From the NCBI GenBank assembly GCA_902521995.1, contig CABYTO010000002.1:62001-126000 (forward strand): a DNA stretch of 64,000 nt, given 5' to 3'. Position 1 is the first letter of the stretch. Every line of letters starts with the position of its first letter. The notes beneath the pieces were generated by a model, which did no database searches, was not told the DNA's origin, and saw nothing but the letters and a program-made list of their open reading frames with translations. This stretch comes from an uncultured Prochlorococcus sp. (GTDB lineage Bacteria > Cyanobacteriota > Cyanobacteriia > PCC-6307 > Cyanobiaceae). This document shows, piece by piece, positions 8,713-18,688 of the stretch. The translations under genes and the position numbers were made by a program.

Positions 8713-9478
8713 GTCTTTCAGAATCTACCCATTCTTTTAATTTATCCTTAAGTAATTTCTTGCCTTGGATAATTGGTTTGCAAAATGGTGGTTGTTCATC
8801 ATTGAGTCCTAACAAATCTGCAGTAACTCTTACTTGTCCATCGCAATAATTACCTGCACCAATACCTATTGTTGGAATTGTTAAAGAATTTTGTATTTCT
8901 TTAGCAAGTAAATCAGGAATATGTTCAAGAACTATTGAAAAACATCCTAATTCCTCAAGGATTGAAGCCTCTTTCTTGATTTTTTCTTCGCTTGCTAAGC
9001 TTTCTCCTTGTTTTCTTAATCCAATATTTAGATAGCTTTGTGGTGTAAGACCTACATGACCCATAACAGGGATTCCCATTCTTATTAATCTAGAAATAAC
9101 TTTTTGTATTTCTGGTTCAGCTCCCTCTACTTTTACCGCTTTTGCATAAGTGCTCTGAATGATTTTCCCTGCATACTCAACAGCTTTATCCTCACCACAT
9201 TGGTAAGTCAGAAAAGGCATATCTGAAACGACTAAGGGTTGTTCCTCAATTTTTTTCTTAAATCCTCTTGAAACAGCATTAGTATGATAAATTATGTTTT
9301 CTAAAGTTAATGGCAATGTCGATTTATATCCTAAGCAGACCATTGCTAATGAATCTCCTACTAGTACGAGATCTACATTTGCATGTTCTGCTATAGACCC
9401 TGATATAGAGTCCCATGCTGTTAGTGCAACGATTTTGCGAGATTTTTTTTTATAGTTAGCTAGGTCTGAAGGTAACAT
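8705..9478 (-). CDS. panB: 3-methyl-2-oxobutanoate hydroxymethyltransferase
   Basis: 257 residues, the normal length. Family signatures are present: LTAWDSISGSIAEHANVDLV and LVGDSLAMVCLGYKSTLPL near the N-terminus, MGHVGLTPQS in the middle, and IGIGAGNYCDGQV with the metal and substrate ligands. The enzyme makes ketopantoate, the first committed step to pantothenate and coenzyme A. It stands alone and is convergent with the hemW-like gene; upstream it is followed by the SRP RNA gene on the other strand. Confidence 0.96.
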   Translation of the reverse strand: MLPSDLANYKKKSRKIVALTAWDSISGSIAEHANVDLVLVGDSLAMVCLGYKSTLPLTLENIIYHTNAVSRGFKKKIEEQPLVVSDMPFLTYQCGEDKAVEYAGKIIQSTYAKAVKVEGAEPEIQKVISRLIRMGIPVMGHVGLTPQSYLNIGLRKQGESLASEEKIKKEASILEELGCFSIVLEHIPDLLAKEIQNSLTIPTIGIGAGNYCDGQVRVTADLLGLNDEQPPFCKPIIQGKKLLKDKLKEWVDSERLN

Positions 9479-9526
9479 AGTAAATTTATGTATCTTTTTT
9501 AATCGAGAATTGCTAAAATAATTTTT

Positions 9527-9620
9527 GACTCGGCCTTTCGCGGTTTTAACGCCTAAACCTGGTCAGGACCGGAAGGTAGCAGCCACAAGGGATGCTTGAG
9601 GCAGGCGAGATAACCGAGTC
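9527..9620 (+). ncRNA. ffs: Signal recognition particle RNA (4.5S type)
   Basis: A 94-base segment whose ends pair perfectly (GACTCGG with CCGAGTC). In its middle it carries the highly conserved SRP domain IV sequence, GGTCAGGACCGGAAGGTAGC, with the GGAA tetraloop region and the asymmetric internal loop that binds Ffh. It is the short bacterial form without an Alu domain. It is set in the gap between divergently placed panB and ftsZ. Its protein partner Ffh is encoded at 36.2 kb. Confidence 0.96.
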
Positions 9621-9635
9621 ACTCTATTTTACCTT

Positions 9636-10751
9636 TTAACCTATATCTTTTTTATTTTGCCTTAATCTCAAAAACTCAGGAATACTGGCTCCTGATTCCT
9701 TATTTTCGGAAAAATTATATAAGGGTTGATTAGATAATCTGTTTTTTATTCTCTGCTGGTTTAATGGTTGGGTGGTTTCAAATCCTGTAGCAATCACTGT
9801 AACTTGTATCTCCCCTTCCATTGCCTCATCTACTACTGCACCAACGATAATATTTGCTTCTTGATCAACAACATCATAAATAATTTCAGATGCGGAGGTC
9901 ATGTCTTCTAAAGTCATATCTTTGCCACCAGTAATATTTATAACGCAGCCTTTAGCTCCATCAATCCTAGCCGCTTCTAATAAAGGACTATTCATTGCTG
10001 CCTGTGCTGCCTCTATAGCTCTCGATCTTCCTGAACCTATACCTATTCCGAGAAGAGCAGTGCCAGCTTCCGTCATAACTGACCTTACGTCTGCAAAATC
10101 AACATTAACTAATCCTGGGCAAGTAATTATGTCACTAATGCCTTTGACACCCATTCTTAGAACATCATCAGCATTTCTAAATGCTTCTTGAAGGGGAGCT
10201 CCTGCTATAACGTCTTTTAATCGGTCATTTGGAATAACTATAAGTGTATCAACGTTTTCAGCTAGTCTTGCAATCCCCTCCTCTGCTTGACGCATTCTTC
10301 TTTTCCCTTCAAAAGAAAATGGTTTAGTTACTATACCTACTGTTAGAGCTCCACTTTGTTTGGCTACTTCTGCAACAACAGGCGCGGCTCCCGTACCAGT
10401 TCCTCCACCCATTCCAGCGGCTATAAAAACTAGATCAGACCCCTCTAAAGCTTGTTGAAGCTCTTCTTTGGATTCTTCGGCTGCTTTTTGCCCAATACTT
10501 GGGTTCCCACCTGCACCTAAACCTCTAGTGAGGTTTTGTCCAAGTTGAACCCTACTCTCAGCAGAGGATTGCAGTAAGGCTTGTGCATCGGTATTGAGTA
10601 CTCTAAATGAAACACCTTCTAAATCACTATTTATCATCCTATTGACTGCATTACTGCCACCACCCCCTACACCAATAACTTCTATTTTGGCATTTTGGCT
10701 TGGAAGGATTTCTCTCGATTGATCAAAGTTTGGATTGTTACCGAAGCTCAT
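9636..10751 (-). CDS. ftsZ: Cell division protein FtsZ
   Basis: 371 residues. It has the nucleotide-binding loop [15 protein letters not shown] at about 25-39 and the tubulin signature [17 protein letters not shown] at about 105-121. The C-terminal domain ends with [15 protein letters not shown], a short conserved tail likely used for partner binding (ZipN/Ftn2 and SepF in cyanobacteria). FtsZ polymerises at midcell with GTP. It follows ftsQ on the same strand after a 180-base gap, which probably holds its own promoter. Confidence 0.98.
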   Translation of the reverse strand: MSFGNNPNFDQSREILPSQNAKIEVIGVGGGGSNAVNRMINSDLEGVSFRVLNTDAQALLQSSAESRVQLGQNLTRGLGAGGNPSIGQKAAEESKEELQQALEGSDLVFIAAGMGGGTGTGAAPVVAEVAKQSGALTVGIVTKPFSFEGKRRMRQAEEGIARLAENVDTLIVIPNDRLKDVIAGAPLQEAFRNADDVLRMGVKGISDIITCPGLVNVDFADVRSVMTEAGTALLGIGIGSGRSRAIEAAQAAMNSPLLEAARIDGAKGCVINITGGKDMTLEDMTSASEIIYDVVDQEANIIVGAVVDEAMEGEIQVTVIATGFETTQPLNQQRIKNRLSNQPLYNFSENKESGASIPEFLRLRQNKKDIG

Positions 10752-10931
10752 CTCTTAATTAGGAATCTAATACTAGTATTGGGTGCATTATGAACTTACT
10801 GAGCTCATCTGTAGGAATTTGTTGAGGAAAATCCTAAAAATATTTATTTATTAAATATTTTGCTTTGAATGCAAAACCCATATCAACACTACAATAATTA
10901 AAAAAAATTACTCAAAATCCTTTTTTAAATA

Positions 10932-11657
10932 TTAGGGTTTGAACACTTTTATTTTTGGTTTAACTGGATTAGTTAGATCAATATTATCTATTTTTTTTTG
11001 AAAGCTATTTTTCTTAAATTCATTTTTAAGATTTTTGATTATTTGTAATTGATAGTTGATTAAATTTGGTTTGACTCCTAAGAATATTGTTTTTAAATCT
11101 TTTTCCTCAACAGTTAGAAACCCATCGGATGAAAAAGTTATTTGAACTATCTCTAATTCATAATTTTCTATAGCGATAAAAATTTCAGATAATATTTTTT
11201 TAAATTTTTCTTTCCATCCAAAAACTTGTATGACTAATTTATTTAAATTTTTTTCATCAACATTTTGTTTATTTATAAACATTCCATCTTTATCAATGAA
11301 GCCTAATATTTTTTCGTCGTTTAATATTCTCTCACCGTAAGCTATTGGAATTCTTGAATTAATATGAACTTTTAAACCAAAAGGAAATAATTCTCTGTTT
11401 ACCGAAACATTCTTGAGAGATAAATTTTGTTTTAACTCTTTTTCTAAGAAATTAGTTTCAACAAAAATTAACCGTATAGGAAAATTTAAAGATGAATTTT
11501 TTATCACATCATTCTGCGAAAATAATTCACTACCAGAAATCCTAATGTCCTGAGGTTCAACTTTTTTGAGTGTTTTTATGCTTAATAAGCTTGTTAAAAA
11601 TAAAAATGAAATTAGACAAAAAAAGCTTCTATTTTTGATTCTTTTTTTGTTTTTCAC
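10932..11657 (-). CDS. ftsQ: Cell division protein FtsQ (POTRA type)
   Basis: 241 residues with an N-terminal basic segment and one membrane helix (about 12-27, FFCLISFLFLTSLLSI). A POTRA-like domain follows (PQDIRISGSELFSQNDVIKN) and then an FtsQ-type beta domain. Sequence conservation in this family is low, so the assignment leans also on position, between ddl and ftsZ, as in many bacteria. The GTG start overlaps the stop of the preceding gene by four bases (GTGA), favouring coupled translation. Confidence 0.85.
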   Translation of the reverse strand: MKNKKRIKNRSFFCLISFLFLTSLLSIKTLKKVEPQDIRISGSELFSQNDVIKNSSLNFPIRLIFVETNFLEKELKQNLSLKNVSVNRELFPFGLKVHINSRIPIAYGERILNDEKILGFIDKDGMFINKQNVDEKNLNKLVIQVFGWKEKFKKILSEIFIAIENYELEIVQITFSSDGFLTVEEKDLKTIFLGVKPNLINYQLQIIKNLKNEFKKNSFQKKIDNIDLTNPVKPKIKVFKP

Positions 11658-12064
11658 AAATCACATCGAGCTTTTTGCATCAGTTGGTCCATCCATTCTC
11701 TAGCTTGCTCCGCATCTGAAAATGGTACATCCATCTCTTTCCCATCCCCTACTAATCTCAACCTGCACTTACCTTGAGATTCACTTGTTAGAGGAGCTTC
11801 ACCTGAAGTTAGTGCCATTAATTCAACTAATTCTAGTTTCTTGATCGTAAAACAATCTTTTTCTTCAAATTTACCAGCTTCAAATGCGCTCCACTTTAAC
11901 TCCCCATTTTTTAAAGACGCTGCACCTGAACTATCTAACTTGCATAGTTCAGAATCACTAGCCCAACTTCTAAAAAGATTTTGCCTTCTTCTTTCTAACC
12001 ATCCAAGTGCGGTTAATAAAATGAAGATTAAAAGTAATGGTAACCAAAGAAGTCCATGCAACAT
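11654..12064 (-). CDS. Membrane-anchored conserved cyanobacterial protein, unknown function
   Basis: 136 residues. One N-terminal membrane helix (about 3-21, HGLLWLPLLLIFILLTALG) is followed by the basic WLERRRQNLFRSW and a soluble domain of about 110 residues rich in Glu, Lys and Leu. Its end MDQLMQKARCDL overlaps the ftsQ start by four bases, and it starts 11 bases after ddl. The tight place in a wall/division operon suggests an envelope role, but I do not recognise the family and give no function. Confidence 0.75.
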   Translation of the reverse strand: MLHGLLWLPLLLIFILLTALGWLERRRQNLFRSWASDSELCKLDSSGAASLKNGELKWSAFEAGKFEEKDCFTIKKLELVELMALTSGEAPLTSESQGKCRLRLVGDGKEMDVPFSDAEQAREWMDQLMQKARCDL

Positions 12065-12074
12065 TGGATTTTAA

Positions 12075-13142
12075 TTATAAATCTAAAGATATATCTACCA
12101 GTTTAGCCACAAGTTGTTCAATTTTTAAACCTGAAGCTTCCCAAAGCATTGGAAACATACTATTTTTTGTAAAACCAGGAATTGTATTTATTTCATTTAA
12201 CAAAATTTTATTTGAAGATTTTTCCAAAAAGAAATCTACTCTTGCAAAACCGAAAATATTAAGTGCTCTACAACTATTAATAGCAATTTCTTTAATTTCT
12301 TTTGTGATTTTAGAATCTATTTCGGCTGGGATAATTATTTTATTATTTGAGAAATATTTTGAATCGTAATCATACCAATCACTTTCGTAAGATACTTCGC
12401 CTATCTCAGAGGTGAAGAGTTTTGAATTACCAATTATTCCGCATTCAATCTCCCTAACCTCTAAACCTTCCTCAATTAAGATTCTTGGATCTATTTTCCT
12501 AGCCTTTTCCAATGCTTGAAATATTTCTGATTCATTTATAACTTTGGAGATGCCAAGAGATGATCCAGAGTTCGATGGTTTAACAAAAACAGGAAAATTT
12601 AATTTTTTTAAAATTTCTTTTTTTAACTGATTTTTTACTTCCTTATCGTTGAAATCTTCATCTTGAAACACTAAATATTTAACTTGCGGAAGTTTAAGAT
12701 TTGAGAAAATTGTTTTCATCAATATTTTATCCATTCCTAGTGCAGATCCAATAATTCCACATCCGACTAAAGGTTTCTTTGTAAAACTTAATAAGCCATG
12801 AATTGATCCGTCTTCACCATTAAATCCATGTAAAAGAGGAAACCAAACATCAACATTTTGAAATTCAATTCCATCTAGAAAGTTAACTTTTTCTTGATTA
12901 AAAATTTCTTTTTTTTGTGTTTTATTTTTTTCAATTTCACCAATTAGGATTTTTTCTGAACTATCACTATCAAGCCAATCTCCATACTTGTTTATGTAAA
13001 AGGCTTTAACTGTAAAGCGTTCTTTATTTATTTCTGAATTGAATGCTTGATAAACTGTTTTTGCAGAGGATATCGATACTTCATGTTCATTGGAATGCCC
13101 ACCAAATATTAACCCTATACATTTTTTCTTTTTCCCGATCAT
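12075..13142 (-). CDS. ddl: D-alanine--D-alanine ligase
   Basis: 355 residues with the ATP-grasp motifs of the family: GLIFGGHSNEHEVSISSA at the N-terminus, LHGFNGEDGSIHGLL, VKPSNSGSSLGISKV, and the metal-binding LLNEINTIPGFT near the end. The enzyme makes the D-Ala-D-Ala dipeptide of peptidoglycan precursors. It is placed in the order miaB-ddl-hypothetical-ftsQ-ftsZ with gaps of about 11 bases, which supports one transcript. Confidence 0.97.
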   Translation of the reverse strand: MIGKKKKCIGLIFGGHSNEHEVSISSAKTVYQAFNSEINKERFTVKAFYINKYGDWLDSDSSEKILIGEIEKNKTQKKEIFNQEKVNFLDGIEFQNVDVWFPLLHGFNGEDGSIHGLLSFTKKPLVGCGIIGSALGMDKILMKTIFSNLKLPQVKYLVFQDEDFNDKEVKNQLKKEILKKLNFPVFVKPSNSGSSLGISKVINESEIFQALEKARKIDPRILIEEGLEVREIECGIIGNSKLFTSEIGEVSYESDWYDYDSKYFSNNKIIIPAEIDSKITKEIKEIAINSCRALNIFGFARVDFFLEKSSNKILLNEINTIPGFTKNSMFPMLWEASGLKIEQLVAKLVDISLDL

Positions 13143-13153
13143 TTAGAAAAAAA

Positions 13154-14548
13154 TTATAAATAAAGTTCGCCTGTTAAAGAAAAAGGTCTTGCTTCATTTA
13201 TTCTGACATCTATCTCATCTCCCAATGAAAAATTAAAGTTAATGTTTTCAGGAATCTCTACGAAAGTTAACCTATTTGTTCTAGTTCTACCCATAATTTG
13301 TGAGGAATTTTTTGGATTAAAACCCTCAATTAAAACGCTTTCGATATTATTGATGTATCTTTGATTTCTGCTCCTAGCAGTTTTTTCGACCAAATCATTA
13401 ATTTCTTGTAATCTAGCTTTTTTTACCTCTTCCGAAAGTTGATTAGACCAAACTGCTGCAGGCGTGTTTGGTCTTGGAGAGTATGCTGCTGTATTTACTT
13501 GATCAAAGCCAATTTCTGAGATTAGCTTTAAAGTATCTCGATATTGTTGTTCGGTTTCACCTGGGAAAGCAACTATCGCATCTGCCGTGATTGATGCATC
13601 AGGCATTAATAATCTTATATTATTTATTATATTTTTATACTTTTTAATAGTGTATCCTCTAGACATTTGTTTTAAGATCTCATCATTTCCACTTTGGAAA
13701 GGAATATGGAAATGTTCACAGACTTTATCAAGTTCATAACAAGCTTGAATTAATCTTTTTGAAAAATATCTAGGATGACTGGTAGCAAATCTTATTCTAC
13801 GAATGCCTTCAACATCATGAATATAGTACAAAAGATCAGTTAAGGTATTTTCTTTCCTACCCTCTTTCGTAGTACCTGGGAGATCTCTCCCATAAGCATC
13901 AATATTCTGCCCCAAAAGAGTAATTTCTTTAAAATTATCCTCCGCTAATTTTTGTATCTCACTTTTTATCGCATTTGGATATCGTGATTGCTCTTTCCCC
14001 CTGACAGAGGGGACTACACAATATGAACATCTTTCATTACATCCATATATGATGTTAACCCAACCACAAATGGAGCTTTCTCTTCTAGCACTTGTTATGT
14101 CTTCAGAAATGAAGGTTTCCTCAGTTGCAGCAACTTGGTTGCCCAAATCAACTTTCCCAAGTAAGTTCTCAAGGTTATTTATGTGTTGAGGTCCCATTAC
14201 TAGATCAAGTTCTGGTACTCTTCTGAGTAAGGACTCCCCTTCTTGCTGAGCAAGGCAACCTGCGACAATAAGTTTTAAGTTGGGTGTTTTATGCTTTCTT
14301 TTTGCTTGCCTTCCTAAAAAGCTATAAACTTTTTGTTCTGCATTATCTCTGATAGTACACGTATTGTATAAAACCAAATCGGCATTTAATTCATCATCTG
14401 CTCTGATGTATCCCATTTTCTCTAAAGTTCCAGCCATTCTCTCAGAATCAGCTTTATTCATTTGGCATCCAAATGTGGTTATCCAATAACTACCAGAAGT
14501 TAAATCCTTCTGAAATTTTTTTTCTTCATGTTTGGTTTTTGTTAGCAC
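13154..14548 (-). CDS. miaB: tRNA-2-methylthio-N6-dimethylallyladenosine synthase
   Basis: 464 residues. The N-terminal UPF0004 domain has cysteines in [26 protein letters not shown] and AGCLAQQ. The radical-SAM cluster motif [15 protein letters not shown] lies in the middle, and a TRAM domain closes the protein. MiaB methylthiolates i6A37 in tRNAs reading UNN codons. It starts with GTG at 14548, and its stop is 11 bases before ddl. The MiaB rather than RimO subtype is supported by [12 protein letters not shown]. Confidence 0.96.
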   Translation of the reverse strand: MLTKTKHEEKKFQKDLTSGSYWITTFGCQMNKADSERMAGTLEKMGYIRADDELNADLVLYNTCTIRDNAEQKVYSFLGRQAKRKHKTPNLKLIVAGCLAQQEGESLLRRVPELDLVMGPQHINNLENLLGKVDLGNQVAATEETFISEDITSARRESSICGWVNIIYGCNERCSYCVVPSVRGKEQSRYPNAIKSEIQKLAEDNFKEITLLGQNIDAYGRDLPGTTKEGRKENTLTDLLYYIHDVEGIRRIRFATSHPRYFSKRLIQACYELDKVCEHFHIPFQSGNDEILKQMSRGYTIKKYKNIINNIRLLMPDASITADAIVAFPGETEQQYRDTLKLISEIGFDQVNTAAYSPRPNTPAAVWSNQLSEEVKKARLQEINDLVEKTARSRNQRYINNIESVLIEGFNPKNSSQIMGRTRTNRLTFVEIPENINFNFSLGDEIDVRINEARPFSLTGELYL

Positions 14549-14619
14549 TTTGCTAGGAATTTCTTATGATTCTTTAGTTCAAAATTACAAGTTAAGTAAT
14601 TTTGGCGCAATTTTTTGAG

Positions 14620-14693
14620 GGCGAGCGAGGGGATTCGAACCCCCGAATAGCGGCGCCACAAGCCGCTGCCTTAACCACTTGGCGACGCCCGCC
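14620..14693 (-). tRNA. trnH: tRNA-His (anticodon GTG)
   Basis: On the minus strand the four arms fold: acceptor GCGGGCG with CGCTCGC, anticodon stem GCGGC with GCCGC around loop TTGTGGC, and T arm with TTCGAAT. Counting back from T8 shows a genome-encoded G at position -1 facing discriminator C73, the special mark of histidine tRNA. CCA is not encoded. Confidence 0.96.
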
Positions 14694-14821
14694 TCACATT
14701 TATAAATTTAACAACTCAAGGGTAATTTTTCATAATTATTTTTATCTTTTAGCGAAATTTGAATTATTTTTTATTCAGTAAAGTTTTCTAATGTTTTAAA
14801 ATAAAAGAAAATTTAAAAAAT

Positions 14822-16057
14822 TTGAGTAATTCTGGCACAGCTGAGGTTCTTATTCCCAGAAGCCTTTGTTTAATAGAAGATTTTGATAACCTCATTATTG
14901 ATGTAGAGGATTTATGTTCAGTTTCTATAAGTTGGGATGATGGATTTGTTTCTGAATTAAAGCCTTTAAAAAATAAAGTTACAAAACCAAAAAATATTTT
15001 ATTTCCAAGATTTGTTGAAACGCATTCGCATTTTGATAAATCATTTACATGGGCAGACTTCCCTAATTTGAAATCAAACTATGGAGGCGCTTTATCAGTA
15101 AATCTTGAAGAACATAAAACTAGAACTAAAGATAAGGTTATTGAAAGAGTTGAGAAATCATTAAAACTTGCAATAAAAAATGGATACCGAGCTATTAGAA
15201 GTCATATTGATACATACAAAAGTCAATCGATTGATATGTGGATTGAACTTTTTAAATTACAAAAAAGATTTTCATCTGAGTTGACTTTACAATTCGTTGC
15301 TCTAGCTCCATTGGAATTCTGGGATACAGCTAATGGAGAAGAGTTAGCAAAAATATTTTCCTCTAATGCAGGCATTTTAGGAGGTGTTATTGTGCCCCCT
15401 TTCAATAAAAAAAATACAAGCAAATTTCTCGCAAAGATGCTTATTCTTGCAAGTAAATATAAATTAGAAATTGATTTGCATATTGATGAATCAATTACTG
15501 ATCCTGGAGCAGGAATAAAAGTTTTGTTAGAAACAATTGAAAATTTAAAAATTAATAGTATTCCGATCACTTGCAGTCATTTGAGTAGTCTTATTTTTTT
15601 AAGTCATAGAGAGATTTTAAATTTAGGAGAAAAAATGGCTGAGAAAAATATTAAGGTCATTGCTTTACCCCTAACAAACTTTTGGCTGCTCAATCGAAGT
15701 AATAAAACTACATCATTAAAAAGACCAGTTGCGCCAATAAAGCAATTACAAAAATCACATGTGGATGTATCTCTGGGAAGTGATAATGTTCAAGACCCTT
15801 GGTACCCATTTGGTAATTTTGACCCTTTTTATATGTTGTCTTGCTCGATACCTATGCTTCAACTAAATCCCTGGGAGAGAACGACTTTATCTTGTATTTT
15901 TTTAGCTCCAAGCAGATTATTAAATTTAAAATGGGATGGTTTAATTAAAAAGGGTTGCCCTGCTGACTTTGTAATTTTAGAAGCACAAAGATGGGCAGAT
16001 GTTTTTTCTACTAACTTGAAGAGAAAAGTATATGTAAAAGGCAGTTTATATTGCTAA
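14822..16057 (+). CDS. Amidohydrolase, cytosine-deaminase (CodA) related
   Basis: 411 residues with the amidohydrolase metal sites in order: HSHFDKS (about 63), IRSHIDTY, DLHIDES, CSHLSS, and the aspartate in LGSDNVQDPWYPFG. This set matches the CodA/N-isopropylammelide group rather than dihydroorotase or adenosine deaminase. The real substrate is uncertain; cytosine, isocytosine or a related cyclic amidine are possible. I take the TTG at 14822 as start, since no ATG lies near. A FAD-dependent dehydrogenase follows 38 bases later on the same strand. Confidence 0.82.
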   Translation: MSNSGTAEVLIPRSLCLIEDFDNLIIDVEDLCSVSISWDDGFVSELKPLKNKVTKPKNILFPRFVETHSHFDKSFTWADFPNLKSNYGGALSVNLEEHKTRTKDKVIERVEKSLKLAIKNGYRAIRSHIDTYKSQSIDMWIELFKLQKRFSSELTLQFVALAPLEFWDTANGEELAKIFSSNAGILGGVIVPPFNKKNTSKFLAKMLILASKYKLEIDLHIDESITDPGAGIKVLLETIENLKINSIPITCSHLSSLIFLSHREILNLGEKMAEKNIKVIALPLTNFWLLNRSNKTTSLKRPVAPIKQLQKSHVDVSLGSDNVQDPWYPFGNFDPFYMLSCSIPMLQLNPWERTTLSCIFLAPSRLLNLKWDGLIKKGCPADFVILEAQRWADVFSTNLKRKVYVKGSLYC

Positions 16058-16095
16058 TCGACTAATTTATATATAAAACTCAAGAAATTTTATTA

Positions 16096-17451
16096 ATGAC
16101 ATCTAATACTCTTAAATTTTTAGACAAATTTAGGGCAGTCAAAAACTTAGAGATTATTGAAAGCCAATCCGATGTAAAAAGACTTTCAAAAGATTTCTAT
16201 AACTACTCTCCAATCCTTACTGAAAAATTAGACGAATGTTTTGCTGATTTGGTGGTAAGACCTAGTGATCACAAAGCGGTAAAGGAAGTAGCAGAAATTT
16301 GTTGGGAATTTTCTATCCCAATTACTTTAAGGGGTTCAGGGACAGGTAATTATGGACAAGCTGTCCCATTGTTTAAAGGAGTTGTAATGCAGATGAGTAA
16401 CTTTAATAAGTTAGAAGAATTTGATCCAGATACAGGTTTTGTAAAAGTACAGTCTGGCTGTGTTATGGGAGATTTGAATAAACAATTAGAGAAATATGGA
16501 AGGGAACTGAGGTTGCTTCCTAGTACTTGGAAAACTGCAACAATTGGAGGTTTTATTGCAGGTGGATCAGGAGGTATTGGGTCTATTAGGTGGGGATTTT
16601 TAAGAGATCCAGGAAATCTTATTGGTTTAGAGGCAGTGACTATGAATGAAAAACCTAAATTATTAAAATTTGATGCTGAAGAATCTGAACCTCTAAATCA
16701 TGCTTATGGGACTAATGGAATAATTACTTCTTTATTACTTGCTACTGATATCAAACGTAAGTGGTATTCGATAGTTATCGACTGTATTGAATTTGAAAAA
16801 ACAATAGAAATTTTGAAAACTCTTACGAGCGCAGCAATAGATCTGAAATTAGGAGCAATTCTTGAAGAAGAAATTGTAGATCAAATGCCAAAATGGTTTA
16901 AAAGTAAATCTAGAAGTCACAAGATATTAATTCAATCTACTCTCGGGGGAATAAAAACTATTGAGCTAATTTGTAAAAAATTTAAAGTCGAATCTACCCT
17001 ACTTGGGGAAGAAGAAAAGCTCGTCAATGGCATTTCTGAAGTCGTATGGAATCATACGACTCTCCATATGAGGTCTAGGGACAAAAATTGGACGTATTTA
17101 CAGATGCTTTTGCCGCTTAATAATGAACTAGAGTTAATTAATTTTTTGAGAAAAAAATGGGGTAAAAAAGTTCTTTGGCATTTAGAGGCAGTTTCTCAAC
17201 AAGGATCACCGCGATTAGCGGCTTTGCCTGTATTAAAGTGGAATGGGGCAGAAGAACTAAATGAAATAATGGAAGATTGCAAGAAACTTGGTGCGTTTAT
17301 TTTTAATCCTCATGTTTTAACAGTTGAAGGCGGAGGTCTCGGAGTGGTGGATGCAGATCAAGTAAAAGCAAAATTAAGATTTGATCCTAAAGGGCTATTA
17401 AATCCAGGAAAATTGGAAGGTTGGGAAGTAAAAGAAAAATTTAAAATTTAA
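16096..17451 (+). CDS. FAD-linked oxidase, GlcD/lactate dehydrogenase-like
   Basis: 451 residues. The FAD_binding_4 (PCMH-type) domain is clear: VRPSDHKAVKEVAEIC, ITLRGSGTGNYGQAVPL and the ATIGGFIAGGSGGIGSIRWG loop. The C-terminus ends GLLNPGKLEGW, the usual FAD-oxidase closing motif (FDPKGLLNPGK). Such enzymes oxidise 2-hydroxy acids or related substrates. It follows the CodA-like gene closely, so the two may act in one pathway; that is inference. The last four bases overlap the convergent folC. Confidence 0.85.
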   Translation: MTSNTLKFLDKFRAVKNLEIIESQSDVKRLSKDFYNYSPILTEKLDECFADLVVRPSDHKAVKEVAEICWEFSIPITLRGSGTGNYGQAVPLFKGVVMQMSNFNKLEEFDPDTGFVKVQSGCVMGDLNKQLEKYGRELRLLPSTWKTATIGGFIAGGSGGIGSIRWGFLRDPGNLIGLEAVTMNEKPKLLKFDAEESEPLNHAYGTNGIITSLLLATDIKRKWYSIVIDCIEFEKTIEILKTLTSAAIDLKLGAILEEEIVDQMPKWFKSKSRSHKILIQSTLGGIKTIELICKKFKVESTLLGEEEKLVNGISEVVWNHTTLHMRSRDKNWTYLQMLLPLNNELELINFLRKKWGKKVLWHLEAVSQQGSPRLAALPVLKWNGAEELNEIMEDCKKLGAFIFNPHVLTVEGGGLGVVDADQVKAKLRFDPKGLLNPGKLEGWEVKEKFKI

Positions 17452-18677
17452 CATTTTTTATTCGCAAATTTAATAAATTCAGCAACTAAAAAAATAGAAC
17501 CTGTTAGCACAGGATGATTCGGTGGCCATTTTTCCAGGGAAAATAAATACTCAATGGCAAGTTCAAATGTTTTAAATTCAATTGTTTTTTGAAAGTCAAT
17601 TTCTTTAATCTGAGAGAGATCATTTAATTGCCAACTAGGTTGGTTTGGAACTGGCACAAGTAATAAGCAATCATTTTTCTTTAGAAGTGTTTTTAACATT
17701 GCGTAAATATCTTTTTGTCTTTGGACACCTAAAATCCAATAAATTCCTTTATCTTCATTCTCCCATTGGCTTCTCTCATAAGATAGTGCTTTTGCAGCAG
17801 GATAATTATGCGCACAATCTACAAGAATTTCTTTGTTAAAATAATTTATTATTTCTAGCCTTCCGTTCCAAGTTGTCTTTTTAAGACCTTCAGATATGTG
17901 TTTTTCTTTTATGTTAAATCCCAAATTATTCAGCGCTTCAATTGCTCCAACAGCTACTGAAGCATTTTGCTTTTGAAAAATTCCTTTTAATCCAAGCTCA
18001 TAGCTGTTTGAAATTGAATCTTTCCAAATAATTTCTGCTCCTACCTCTTTAACTTTTTTGGTTATTAAATTTTCAACTTGACTATTTTGATTGCATGAGA
18101 TGACAATTGAGTTTTTTTCAATAACTGCTAGCTTTTCTTCGGCAATTTTTTCAATCGTATCTCCAAGAAATTCTTTATGGTCTAAGCCAATATTCCCAAT
18201 AGCAATGATTGGTCTAGATTTATGGGCTGTTGTCGCGTCTAATCGTCCCCCTAATCCAGCTTCAAGAATGAGTAATTCAACTTTTTGATGGTCAAAAAAA
18301 TTTAGTGCGCAGCAGATGATTTTTTCAAAAGGAGTTAATTCAAATGTTGAAAAATTTTTTTCTATTAATCTATAGATTTTTTCAAAATCAGTTTTATTAA
18401 TATTTTTTTTATTAACTCTAATCCTCTCGCATACATCCAAAAGATGAGGGGATGTCGTTACACCGAAATTCCTTTTAGCCTCAAAAAGTATACTTTCTAA
18501 ATGTGCCGCGATTGATCCTTTCCCATTGGTTCCAATAATCTGTATCGCAGGGATATTCTTACAAGGATTACCAAGTTCTTGAAGTGCTTTTTTAATTCTT
18601 GATAAACCTAACTTGATATTATCCCTTTCATATCTAGGTGATAAAAATTCAAAAGTTTTTAAATTTGCATTTTTCAA
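17448..18677 (-). CDS. folC: Folylpolyglutamate synthase / dihydrofolate synthase
   Basis: 409 residues, a Mur-ligase family protein. The P-loop reads IIGTNGKGSIAAHLES and the metal-binding part ILEAGLGGRLDATTA, followed by the DHKEFLGDTIEKIAEEK region typical of FolC; VDCAHNYPAAKAL lies in the C-terminal domain. It adds glutamate to dihydropteroate or folates. I take the TTG at 18677 as the start. It lies 12 bases after argD on the same strand. Confidence 0.95.
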   Translation of the reverse strand: MKNANLKTFEFLSPRYERDNIKLGLSRIKKALQELGNPCKNIPAIQIIGTNGKGSIAAHLESILFEAKRNFGVTTSPHLLDVCERIRVNKKNINKTDFEKIYRLIEKNFSTFELTPFEKIICCALNFFDHQKVELLILEAGLGGRLDATTAHKSRPIIAIGNIGLDHKEFLGDTIEKIAEEKLAVIEKNSIVISCNQNSQVENLITKKVKEVGAEIIWKDSISNSYELGLKGIFQKQNASVAVGAIEALNNLGFNIKEKHISEGLKKTTWNGRLEIINYFNKEILVDCAHNYPAAKALSYERSQWENEDKGIYWILGVQRQKDIYAMLKTLLKKNDCLLLVPVPNQPSWQLNDLSQIKEIDFQKTIEFKTFELAIEYLFSLEKWPPNHPVLTGSIFLVAEFIKFANKKC

Positions 18678-18688
18678 AATTTTAATTG

